DNA of 64,000 nucleotides from Ephydatia muelleri. Lineage: Eukaryota; Porifera; Demospongiae; Spongillida; Spongillidae. This document shows, in pieces, positions 1 through 10,624 of the stretch. The notes beneath the pieces were generated by a model. It saw nothing but the letters and a program-made list of their open reading frames with translations, had not been told where the DNA came from and ran no database searches. The position numbers were made by a program, and so were the translations under genes. The stretch's first letter is position 1; each line of letters opens with the position of its first letter. The stretch lies in assembly GCA_013339895.1 (NCBI GenBank), contig JABACO010000010.1, positions 5,007,585-5,071,584 on the forward strand. Reading direction: 5' to 3'.

Positions 1-92
1 CACAGATATTCAAATGTTGATGTATGTAGTAAAAACTTGGTAGTAAGATATCGATGCACGCATGGTACCAGGAAAACGAAACAACATTTTGT

Positions 93-992
93 TTACACGT
101 AGCTGCTGATCTTCCCGACGTTGTGGCAACGTCTACACCACACTGGTAATTGAACCACAAATATGTGGACTATTAGGGTCAGACCACAGGCCATGCTCCA
201 CAACATAACAAATGCATATGCAGAGATCACCAGCCCATCGTTAGGTGTTGGGGTTATGAAAGAATAGTAGATGTCGTATACGAAAACAGGTATAATGAAA
301 ATAAAGAACATTATCGGAAAGGCAGCCAGAGGAAGGAGCTGTTTAAGTGCATTACAATACTGGTCACCATCAGTGATTGGTCCATATCCCAATCTCCAAC
401 ACACTCTATGAGCCAGTTTCATCACCATGATAAACATGGCAGTCGATGCTGCTATAAGAACAACTATTGATGGACCATCCCAGAGAACAACTGTTTCAAT
501 TACAGCAACGCGAAGAGTGTCATTATTGTCATATACAGGTATGTAGCATCCACCAACGAGGCTATATCCATAGGAGTGGGTTATCAGAGGTATAGAAGCG
601 ACCATTGTAGGTATGAGTAGCGAGGTCATGATGTACAACACTTCAAGCTTCTTCAGGTTCTTGTGGAGTACCGCAAAACAGAAGAGATGAAAGGTCACCC
701 ACATTGTGAAGAGCAGCTTCATCCACTGGCAATACATGACGGAAAATGCGATAGCGATACATATTGAACCATACATTTCTGGGTTACTCTGATAGTTTAC
801 CATAATAATTTGCAACATTTGTGCCAATGAAAAGGCCAAAGCTGCAAACGCCTGATAGAGAGCCAGTCTATAGACGAGCTTCTTGTGTAGTTGGAGACCA
901 AACACCAAGATGGCTGCCAGTAGGCACACAAGTATGGAGACACTGTTGGTTACAATTGCCACGTTTATAGCGTATTCACTGGTCGAATTCAT
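93..992 (-). CDS. Intronless seven-transmembrane (GPCR-like) receptor, 299 aa
   Basis: The frame reads through as one exon with seven hydrophobic segments. Counted from the upstream in-frame TTG (position 1013), they lie near residues 18-41, 46-72, 84-116, 124-146, 170-199, 224-250 and 262-289. I chose the ATG at 992 because the frame is closed by TAA at 1029-1031 and 992 is the first ATG. The N-terminus has an N-S-T glycosylation sequon directly after Met. A Cys at the top of TM3 (YGSIC) and a Cys in the second outer loop (GGCYIP) could form the disulphide usual in GPCRs. There is no DRY motif after TM3, and the tail is short (about 15 aa, Cys-rich: WCRRC). The class is uncertain: it is not a clear rhodopsin type and could belong to a cAMP-like or lineage-specific group. 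Role inferred: plasma-membrane sensing receptor. Confidence 0.75.
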   Translation of the reverse strand: MNSTSEYAINVAIVTNSVSILVCLLAAILVFGLQLHKKLVYRLALYQAFAALAFSLAQMLQIIMVNYQSNPEMYGSICIAIAFSVMYCQWMKLLFTMWVTFHLFCFAVLHKNLKKLEVLYIMTSLLIPTMVASIPLITHSYGYSLVGGCYIPVYDNNDTLRVAVIETVVLWDGPSIVVLIAASTAMFIMVMKLAHRVCWRLGYGPITDGDQYCNALKQLLPLAAFPIMFFIFIIPVFVYDIYYSFITPTPNDGLVISAYAFVMLWSMACGLTLIVHIFVVQLPVWCRRCHNVGKISSYV

Positions 993-1031
993 CGGGTCCA
1001 CAGATACCGGCAATCCTTTGGCAAACGATTA

Positions 1032-4000
1032 TAGTGAGACGACAGTCACGGACCGAGCCTATACCGCACCGCTAGAATTGTTACACACCCATTTCTATTC
1101 CCACTCTCTCCCTTATATACTGCACAGTTCGAGCGGTACATTGTTCGCAGATGTCTCGTGACTGTCATAAGGACCTCAGTTGATTTTAATTTGGAATGGA
1201 ATCTGGTTATTGCACGATTAATGAACTGGGAGGCACCACTTCTGGCTTTACCTGGGTAACTAGTTAGGATATAAGAGCGGCTTACCTGTATATACTATTA
1301 GGTGTACGGTATTGTATGTATTCGGCGAGAAGGATATTCATCCTTGCGTCGATACCTGCGAAATTGAATAGTGACACTAACGTCGGACTTCCTAATTAGA
1401 TTAGCTGTCTCAGTACGGAAAATGCAAGTAGCTAATGATTCTGATCAGTTGTAAAGTAATGCCTTGACTGTGATGGTATGAGTTGCATGTACTTTTCCAT
1501 CTTGTACCATCGAACCATACAGTAAGTATTGAAAAGGCCTCACATTCATGTCGCATATAACTGCATTGTTGTGACTGGAGAATTCCTGTTTATCAGCAGT
1601 CAATATAATGCTATGGAAATTTAGGATTCATGGTTTTCTTCTGAAGTGGCAGTATCAGTGCCGAATGTTGAGTCGTGTAGAAGACCCACTAGGCCAATAG
1701 ATACATGAAAATATGATACCTAACTGTGCCTAACTAGTATTTGGGTGTACAGCGTTTAATATCCACTATGTAAGGATTACAAAGGGTGGGCATAATTTGG
1801 CTGTTTAGACGCGCGTAACAGCCGTAACATAACCTGTTATTCCAAAAGGGCATCGCACAACGTTGTGGTCGCATGAGTGGGATTTTCCAATATCGGTACA
1901 TGGCCGGGATGACCGTTCAAATACAATGCATGTCTAAATGAATGTTGCTTCAGGTCGGTTGCACGTACCGCGATAGTGGGCGATGCCTCGCTAATTCGCG
2001 TAACAGTCTCTAGATTAAATGTAACTACTGTTCATCATTACAATGCACGTGATTGTCACGAGACATTTGTAATTTGAAGTACATGTACTGAGATTACGGA
2101 TAACAAAAATCCCCGCGAAAAAATCCCCTTACAATACACCTAAGATCAATACATCTACAGTCTATGACATACTATGCACTCAATTCAAAGTCTAATTATA
2201 CTCCATTCAGAGGAATTTGATGGGTTTGACCTAGGCGATTTCCCTACTCTCCTCTCCTTTACTCTTTGATTCACAGCTACATTCAAATGACTTGATGCGT
2301 ATTGCAGGGCATGTTTCCATGGAAAAGGTATACCCGGTATATTCAACCCACCTGTACACATCCGATCGCGAGTAGATCGGGTGCTTATGAAATCTGTTTG
2401 AGAAAGGTGCATGAAGCCGGCCAACTCTGTCACAGGCATTTACTTGGAGCACACAAGAAATGGCTTTTGGCAGTAGACCTAGACATAACGAAGAGTACAA
2501 ACTGTTTTATGAAATGAATTGAATGTTTGAGCAAAATCATTGCATACATGTAGTTGTGAAAAGAAAAAGCAATTAAGTCACCGTATTTCAGATACATGTA
2601 CATGTAGCTAGCAACGATACCGCTCTTATCTATTGCTGCATGATTGCTGTGGTAGTTCAGCCTTCTCAGAGCTGTTCTTGTCTCCATGATGAGAACATAG
2701 GATATGCATGTATTTATTTACTTACATGTAATGCCTACAAGCTACATGTAGGGCATACTGTTCCCGCAGCTCATAATATTGCCTAAGCTAAACAAAGTTA
2801 ATTAGCAGAAGCTGCATTGAACGCGAAAAAACTATATACCACAGCTCATGTTATTGATAATGGCAGCTAGTTCAAAGAGGTGTCATAGCAGAAGCTGTAG
2901 GAACAACAAAAATGGAGGGAGGCCCGCCGTTTGAAAACGTAAGCTCAGTACATAGGAGGGATTTTCACGTTAAGAGGCTGGCCTCCCTATGCTCAGTACA
3001 TTGTAAGCTGACATAGCGAAGAGATTTTCACATGGGGGATTTATATAACTTCTTATGTCTTTATTTAAAGACGAAATAAGCAGATAAGCCATATACCATA
3101 CATGGATTTACAGCTGCTAATCCCCATAACACTGATTTTAAGTACATGTACCATGCAGATATCAAATCATACCCGTATATGAGGAGTGGAAGACATTGCG
3201 TACATCTGCCTCTTAATGAGTGTAACAATTAGTGACATCAACGCACTAAGAAACACCCCTTTCCCTCCCACATCCATACTGTTCCCACACCCATGCATAA
3301 TACGTCTGGTGGAGTTAGGACGTTGTTAACAGGTGAGTCAATTCTATTTGTACGCACTATTTCAACCTCAGACACTTCATCTAATGGTGACATGTATGTA
3401 TTAACAATGCTATATCTTAATCATGAATTCCCTTTTGATTTTAACGAGAGCTGTCACGCGCACGTGGGGTATGTATTTGTGCCGGTTTGTATAGACGGCT
3501 AGCTACGATGATTTATCTCTAATAATTATGTTGCGCAAGTAACGTGCCTGGCTTTGTACATTGTATATATTAACCAATCGAGCTCTTTGCAAATAGTATC
3601 AGGCATGCAAGGATGCAATTTCATTTAGTTAATAAACCTGGATCAGGAGTGAGGTATGCAGGAGATGGTCGCCTACATCATGTCTACACAGGCGAGGCAC
3701 CCTACCTATCGAAGATGGCCGACTCCCTGCTGTCAGCAGCAGATCAGGAATTGTGTTTGGAAATCTGTTCGTGTTTGTTGTGTGTGGCCTGAGACCACAC
3801 CTTTTTAATGTGACCTGTGTACTCGGTGGGTGTGGCTTCACCTTGGACGATTGGCAAGTTCATTAGAACTCATCACTCCAAGCTCTCCACCATCTTCAAA
3901 CTTGACCGCACGCATCCACACCATTATGCCTACGCTACGTTCTGATGCATAGTGGATGATCGCATATATTGCTCGATGTGCGCGATAGATCAGTCGAAAA

Positions 4001-4183
4001 TATCGTAAATCTTGACTACGTGTACACGAATGGTGGCGCTGAGCAATCGACGGAACGCTTGGCATTTAGAATTTGGATATGATCGCTTAGCTTCATGCCT
4101 AACCGTATAGCGTGTATCTATTTATCACAGCATACGTGATTATCTATAACGATACATTAACACATTATGATATCACTTTTGAA
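1032..4183. other. Gene-free stretch
   Basis: I see no ORF with recognisable protein features on either strand. The stretch holds several short TACATGTA-type palindromes (for example near 2075-2085, 2595-2607 and 2722-2752) and unremarkable single-copy-looking sequence. The short frames at 2185-2690 and 3629-4065 overlap one another on both strands and show no domain. Confidence 0.4.
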
Positions 4184-5146
4184 TTAAAAAATCGAACACA
4201 CAACGCAAATGAATATATACACAGCTGCTAGGTCATGCGGCAGTATAGCAACGCCTTCATTTGAAGCTGAACAATTGGCAGAGCACACACTAGGTTCCAT
4301 TTCCGAAGCTGATTGAATGCTATTTGTGTTTATGATGTCACTAATGAGTTGTGGCCCAGGATAATTGTTTGCAATGATTCCGAATCGTCCTCTCTTGCTA
4401 TGAATGTAATTGCCTAACTTCGGGTTCATTTCGCCTGCCAATTCTCGTGCCGCTTCAATCCCGCTCGTAAAACTGGTAAATGTTATGTACAATTGGTTCG
4501 AACTGTTGCTTCCCACCGCTTCATCAAGGTGAGCAGCTACTTTGTTCCACTTCTCTCTCTTAGAGATGGATTTCCACGCGTCTTCCTTATTAACTAAGCC
4601 ACCTCCCCACCATATGCCGGAAAGACCGTTCGAGAAGTCATCAATTACAACTATTTTACCGCGACATTGGCGCAAATATGGTATTTGATTTCTTGTCCAA
4701 AATCGTTCACGAGGGAATCTGCTAAAAGCAGCTTGTACCGACTCATAGAAGGTCACATTGTTATCTTTCGCTGTATATTCTTGCTTGATGCGCATTAAAA
4801 TGGTTTCAGATGGGTGCGTCGTAAGGAAGTTTATAGAGACTGATAAAACATCGGTAAGGTCAGCATTTTGGTAATACGCTTCATGATGTATTGGCAATGC
4901 GTTTTTGAAGTGTCTGCAACGAATGTCCAGAAAGCGTATTCCCACAAGCAGCTGCAGCATCAGCGAGAGAGACTGACACCACGCCCACATAACGCCCTCT
5001 CGTGCCATGGTGTTGTGCGTCCCCGGAATTGATAGTTCAGATATGCGTACGCCGCCAGAAAGGTGTTGCATCCAGTGATCATTACGTATACCTGGATCAT
5101 CTGGAACATTCCAGTAGTACGGATCACGGGCGTTGATATTACCCAT
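4184..5146 (-). CDS. Bacterial-type phosphatidylinositol-specific phospholipase C (PLC-X domain), 320 aa
   Basis: PI-PLC X-domain proteins of this compact type cleave phosphatidylinositol, or its glycan-anchored form, using two catalytic histidines. Both can be seen here: His44 in SIPGTHNTM and His87/88 in LPIHHEAYY. The conserved FLDIRCR strand (72-78) lies between them, and IVVIDDF (165-171) and FGIIANNYPG (255-264) lie further on. The domain starts almost at the N-terminus and fills the protein; the length matches the roughly 300-aa bacterial enzymes and is far shorter than animal PLC-beta, -gamma or -delta. No EF hand, C2 or PH domain is present. I chose the ATG at 5146 (MGN); an in-frame ATG at 5236 would add 30 poorly conserved-looking residues. 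Met-Gly could allow myristoylation, and the C-terminal hydrophobic segment (306-320) could be a membrane or GPI-attachment signal. Both are inferences. No intron is visible. Confidence 0.8.
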   Translation of the reverse strand: MGNINARDPYYWNVPDDPGIRNDHWMQHLSGGVRISELSIPGTHNTMAREGVMWAWCQSLSLMLQLLVGIRFLDIRCRHFKNALPIHHEAYYQNADLTDVLSVSINFLTTHPSETILMRIKQEYTAKDNNVTFYESVQAAFSRFPRERFWTRNQIPYLRQCRGKIVVIDDFSNGLSGIWWGGGLVNKEDAWKSISKREKWNKVAAHLDEAVGSNSSNQLYITFTSFTSGIEAARELAGEMNPKLGNYIHSKRGRFGIIANNYPGPQLISDIINTNSIQSASEMEPSVCSANCSASNEGVAILPHDLAAVYIFICVVCSIF

Positions 5147-5251
5147 CGTGGTAAATTTATCGTTAATGCTGCACACTTGGATCGACCTGCATGTAGTTAT
5201 ATGTAAAAGTAAACGAACATGCAGACCATATAACATCACATATATGTACAC

Positions 5252-6590
5252 TGTGTATGAGCAGGCACAAGAGCCCCACGAATTTCACTTTAAATTACAA
5301 AAACGTATAAATTAGCTGCAAGTTGTGAAATCATTTTGAAATCGTAAAGAAGATGGATTTAATTTGGTGCACGACTGTTATGCATTTCTGGACTGTAGTT
5401 TCTACCTTGTAATGTAAAGCTTAGTGTAAGCGATGCTTTTCATAATCCTAAATGCTGTACTGTAGCAATCCTTATTTTAGGAATTATTTTCACTCAGATT
5501 TAAAAATTATAACCCCCTTACACCTTCAAGTAGCATGGTCATGTGTACTCATTCGCGTTGACGAGCAATTTTTCTGCCCGAAAACCGATCACGTGTCGAT
5601 CGGCATTAAATGCGGGTCGAAATAGATTTGCTTACTAGCGGAATAAATTTATGCTTGGGTGTTGTTTATCATAGAAACCGCGCGACCGTTTGGATTAGGA
5701 ACTGGGCATAACTTGATGCGGTCATCATTGATTTCGTGTATTGCAATCATTGACCATTATGGATTTAACTGCAATCGAAGCTCACACACAGCTCATTAAT
5801 CAGGTTTCAATCATGTCAACTTCACACCAGTGAAAACGTAGGTTTAGTTTCTTCTATTGCAGCGAAATAAATACATTGTATATGAAACTCACCTGTAATT
5901 CCAGATGTGGTTGCTGCTGTGAGCCCGTTTATTTTACAGTTGTACTCGTGCGTTTCTTTTATAGAAATCAATGTTATTAATTAAAAGCACCACTCATTTA
6001 AAAACGAACCATCATAGATGTACGTGTGTGAATAGAAGCATCACACACCAAAATGCATGAATGGTCGTGCCTATTATCCCTTGGACCATAGATACATTGA
6101 CGTGACTTGCAGCGGTTCGTACAGTTTAAAGTACTGACCCAGTTCGCCACCCGTGTCACATGAGATGAAACGCACACGCGCACGTCAGAAGTGCATGTTC
6201 GATGATTGACATATTACTTGCCCAGAGATTGACATCATCTTTAATTGCTGATGGAAACACATCCATATGGCGTGGTCGAGTGCATGGGCGGTGCCATATT
6301 ACCTTACACGCTGCGCCAAATGATGCACATGCAGCAGTCCACAGGATGCACCAAATTACCCAAGGCAGCTTGTCAGATTAATATTAGTGTTAGATTAGTA
6401 AAGACAACCTAAGGCAGTGGGCCAGTCATGCACACGGAAGGAACCCCAGCCACATCTCGCAGGCCTGGTCGGGCCATGGAGCCTGCAGGTGAATTAAACA
6501 CAAGAAAAAAATGGGTCGAATTAAGTTTTGATTTTATAAAGGATTTTTAAATCCTCTTTAAAATCATTTATGTGATTGCATATATTTTTA
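5252..6590. other. Gene-free stretch upstream of the PI-PLC gene
   Basis: No supported coding region. It presumably holds the 5' flank and promoter of the minus-strand PI-PLC gene. A minus frame at 5998-6183 has no recognisable feature. Confidence 0.35.
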
Positions 6591-6599
6591 TTGCATAGA

Positions 6600-7230
6600 A
6601 TACACATCAAACACAGACAGGTACGGTTCTACACCTTCGGAGAATGGCTCTGGCATTTGCTCTAATTAAGCAAATGCTTAAGTGGGGAACAGGTCGAAAG
6701 AAGCCTGTGACTTTGGCAGGGACTTGTGGATTGCAAGACGAGCAGCAACTTGTGCAAAAAAAAATGAAGCCTCTTTACCCCAAGCCCCATAGGAATCAAC
6801 TGCTAGAGGGATTGAGACCCACCCTAGAGCTGAACACTTTTCATCGTTGGCCTGGTGTTTCCTGCCTCCGTTGCCTCAAGGACTGCACCAAACGTTGCTC
6901 CCGCTTCAGCTAAAGTTGAAGGGTTTAGCGGTGAGACAACGGAGATGTCCAGGGCAACGGGCCTCCCAAGGTTCCAATTCTGCAACAGGATATCGGCAGG
7001 TCGTGACTTCGAATGGTCGGGAAAGAGCCCAGCGCCAACATCAACTTGGACAGAGGCATGCGCACGGTGAAGGAAGTGCACTAAAGTGTCCCTGAGTGTA
7101 ATACAACATCACCCCCACATTTGCATGTTAAAGCATGGTGTCCAGACTGTGTGCAGGGCAGAAGGCACACTGAGAGCCCTGGGAGGTATCTAGGCCCAGC
7201 CACCACTTAACAGCTCCCTGAATTCAATGG
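6600..7230 (-). mobile_element. 3' fragment of a non-LTR retroelement with restriction-like endonuclease domain (decayed)
   Basis: Read on the minus strand, this matches the C-terminal part of the retroelement at 57153-60443. A KWWLGL-like segment and a degraded CxxC...H zinc knuckle lie at about 7110-7220. The endonuclease motif RPADILLQNWNLGRPVALDI lies at about 6930-7010. The tail region ELGW...SIPLAVDSYGAWG and the end of the ORF (NARAIL) lie near 6640-6830. Frames shift and stops interrupt the reading, so it is a dead copy truncated at its 5' side. An AT-rich 3' flank follows down to about 6530. Confidence 0.7.
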
Positions 7231-7239
7231 GGTCAAGAT

Positions 7240-9634
7240 GCAGACCTTGGGATGTGGAAGGAATAACTGATAGTGAACATTAAAATCAGACACGTGGGAA
7301 TATTACTGATTTTTTTTTCCCCTGTGAAATGGTTGAGCACTAGTGTCAAGCACTATATACCAAGGAACATGATGGTACTAGCTAAGATGTCTAATGACAC
7401 AGACCTGAAGCACCTTTGCATTGATACAGATGGCACTCTGTGGTTGCATGGAGTAAATGGGAAAGGAAACCATCGTTGTTGCATGAGGATCACAATCAAG
7501 ACGAAATGATCCATTGACCTTGATGTCCTGAGCCACCAAACGAAGAAATCCTGGTTTAATGAGTTGAATAACAATTCAAATAATTTGGTGAAGCTTCGCC
7601 TCATTACAATCCGGCTCAGTTCCAGATCCGTAGCTATTGCAACATGATTGACGTGCGGCACTGAAATAATAAAGCAGCTATGAGCTCGAAACGTGCATAT
7701 ACTTTACAGCCCCAGCCCAAAACATTAGAGTATTGCATGGCATCCCAAAAACATAATTTCTGCATCACAATAACAAAATGCATACATACTCTTTTTACAA
7801 CTAGGACATCTTAATATATGAATATACCGTTCTCAGAAACACTCCTTTTAATTGCCAAGCCGTCCACGTATCGAGCAAGTTAGTCATTGCAGTGTGTATG
7901 CTATTCCTAAAGTTACAAGGGTGAAGAGAAAAAAGGTTAAACTAAATGAGATGAGAAGTATTGTGAGGTGAGATTAGAGAGGGAAATATTGTATTGGAGA
8001 GCACCAATAGAAGAAAAACGATCTGATTAGTGAACAGTTTGTGTTTCTCTGTAATGTCCTAATTACATTCTGCACAAGACCAGGTGTCTAGCTATCGTGA
8101 TGAATCTAATTCACTGAAAGACATCACCTTCTTCCTCTGCCTTTAACCCCTGCAGCTCTTAATACATGGATGATGAACTTTCCAGTGCGGCCAACCCCAT
8201 GCTGCGAAGGTGTGCTTTATATTGTTAATCGCACATGAAGACTTTTGCAACACAGTTAATGAGCAGAGAGTAGAGGATGAGGAGTTCACTAATGCTGTGC
8301 TAGTTGTTGCTAAATATGAATGTTATAGACAGCACACAATTATGACATTAGCTGTTGGCAGCCAGCCATTTATTGTTTTCGAAATGGTGTGTGTGTTCTT
8401 GAGGTACCAAAGAAGAAGGGACCATTTACTAGTACTAACCTTCCAGTGACCGTATTTTATAGGTCTCATTGTTCTGTACTGATTCCAGTGTGTCAGAAAT
8501 GCTGCCGTAAAAAGCACAGGTGATCCTCCTCTGTGGGCCAGTAGCAGAAGAGGATTCATGACCTTCCTCTATCAGAGCATGCAGCATGATAATGACCCTG
8601 CACTTGAACTCCATGCCCAACAGTATCCTCCAGAAGTCTTACACTTTGTTCTGGAGGGGACTCTGATGATGAGTGACTTTATGATATTTTTAGCAGCAGT
8701 TCATTGCTGTATCTAGAAGGTATCCATTCAACAATGCTAGCATTGATGCATACAGAGTATAAAGAACTAGTTCTTCCTAGAAGTGGCTGACTGGCATTGT
8801 CTATGGAGAACATCATTTGCCATGACGTATAACAGATGCTATATATGGTCATATACATGGCAGTATGTTCTCATAGCGATTCTTTGCACTGTTGCATAGC
8901 TGTGCTTCATCAGAGTAGACATCATGCAGGAGTTGGCTTGTGATGCAACATGTTAAGAAGCTTAGAATAAAGATGAATGCACACTCATCATCATATATCG
9001 ACCAAAAGCTGCACAATTATGTTTTCTTACCGTGAATTGTTTCTGGAATTAATTTATAGTTTAACCAGGTTTATCTTGGAGAGGGAGTCAATGGAAAGCT
9101 TGAGACTTTTTTGCACTAATTTCTGTGTCTCCACAGGTCATCAAGGGCATCGTATATGAACACATATTGACTCATGGGATAAAGCTAGGGAGGGATAAAT
9201 GTCAGACTGCATGGGAGTCACGATCATGACATGGCATGCCAGTGTTGCACCATGAGTACCCTTTTGCTCCTCATATCTGTGACAACCTCTGGATATCATG
9301 AATTTTATCCTGTCTAAGACCAGTGAAATCTTGTCATGGAAAATTTGTACCATCCCATGAGCCGGAAAACTGGGGGGCCAGGCAGTGTAGTGAAAGTGGG
9401 TCATTAGGAGGTGGTCTGCATCTGGAGCCAGTTTCAGAAATAGGAATACAGTAGGTGTGAATAGAGCATAGCTAACAACAGTTACAAAGTATACTTAAGT
9501 GTTTGGAGCTGGGAGGGGTGTATACAGCATACCCAAACTATCTTTATATGTACATTTGTACATTTGCAAATGTTATGTATATAGAGAGCACCATGCACCA
9601 ATTAGCCAAGCCTGAAATTAAGGCAGCAACCTCC

Positions 9635-9637
<3 letters not shown>
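7240..9637. other. Gene-free stretch, no identifiable features
   Basis: Several short frames on both strands (7273-7661, 8210-8620, 9141-9404) overlap each other and carry no domain I recognise. No terminal repeats or arrays were seen. It could contain old, unrecognisable transposon sequence. Confidence 0.3.

Positions 9638-9668
<31 letters not shown>
9638..9668. repeat. (CA)n microsatellite
   Basis: About 15 uninterrupted CA dinucleotides. Confidence 0.95.
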
Positions 9669-9669
<1 letters not shown>

Positions 9670-10151
9670 CATACATACCGCGGCTGGATTGAAGCTGGGT
9701 AGTATGCTTGTACGTAACCTTGGGTATGCTTTTTGTACTAGTCATGTTTGTAAAGTGTATTGCATGTAGTGTTGTGTGTGAAATATGGGGAGGTTATCAT
9801 GTACTATGGCGTAGGAGACGGGTGGCTGTTGAGTAGAGAAGGGGGGGGGGAGGGGGCTGTTTGAGAGCAGACCATGGTATGGGAGCGGCTGTGTTGGAGT
9901 GCTCAGCATCCAGGTAGACCTCCAGATTACATGAAGGGTCAGATTGGTGGTTTTGTACTACATACACTTTACCACGGGTGCAGGCCTTACAATTTCTGTT
10001 TAATGGCCGTGACCTCAAGTGCTAATTAGTTTTTTTTCTTTGACAATTTTTTTGCACTTTTCCTTTCAGTGCAAATGCCATAAATAGATATCATTATGAT
10101 TTTCCAATTTCTTTCTATCCAGTGATGCAATCCACTTAAAATGCATAGATG

Positions 10152-10364
10152 TCATCTCGATGTATTGAATTTCTGGATATGATTGTTCTTGCTTTTAGCT
10201 TTGCCATCTAGAAATCCCAATGTCATGTTTGTTGCTTTCCTGATAAGGTAGTCTGCTAGTCCAAGATTGTGTTTCGCAAACATGTTATATACAGGTGCTG
10301 ATAGTGTTTGACCCGCTATTGATGGGGTGAGATGGGCTAAATTAACTTCAAAATAGGCATACAT
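10152..10364 (-). mobile_element. Fragment related to the 427-aa ORF of the 17720-20119 element
   Basis: The minus-strand translation (70 aa) contains LTPSIAGQTLSAPVYNMF, then KHNLGLADYLIRKATN and LGFLDGKAKSK. It aligns without gaps to residues about 225-280 of the 427-aa protein (IPPAIAAQTLSAPAHNMF ... EQTLGLADHLMRQAPN ... IGFVDGKVKSK). Only this short central block is recognisable and the frame then ends, so it is a decayed or truncated relative. It shows that the 427-aa protein belongs to a dispersed family. I could not find terminal repeats around it. Confidence 0.7.
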
Positions 10365-10624
10365 GCATTTGTATTTGTATTACATCAATTATTCTTCCTA
10401 TTAGTAAATCTACATGCATATCTCATGCATTATCAACTATGATTATTGTAATGGTATGGGCTGGCCAGGGCTAGGATATACCATTATTAAAAATTAGATG
10501 GTTACATTTAACACACGACTCAAATGTTATGTCAAATGACAAAACTACACTCAAGTTTACAACAGCATATATATAGTCATTACCATCCATTGTAGTCATG
10601 TGCAGCTGTGCAATACATGCAATA

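Noticed and set aside
883..1161. Plus-strand ORF overlapping the GPCR start
   Set aside because: Shadow of the receptor gene on the opposite strand, with no domain.
5147..5251. N-terminal extension of the PI-PLC
   Set aside because: The frame begins at GTG. The alternative ATG at 5236 adds residues unlike a signal peptide or a PLC domain, so the MGN start at 5146 is preferred.
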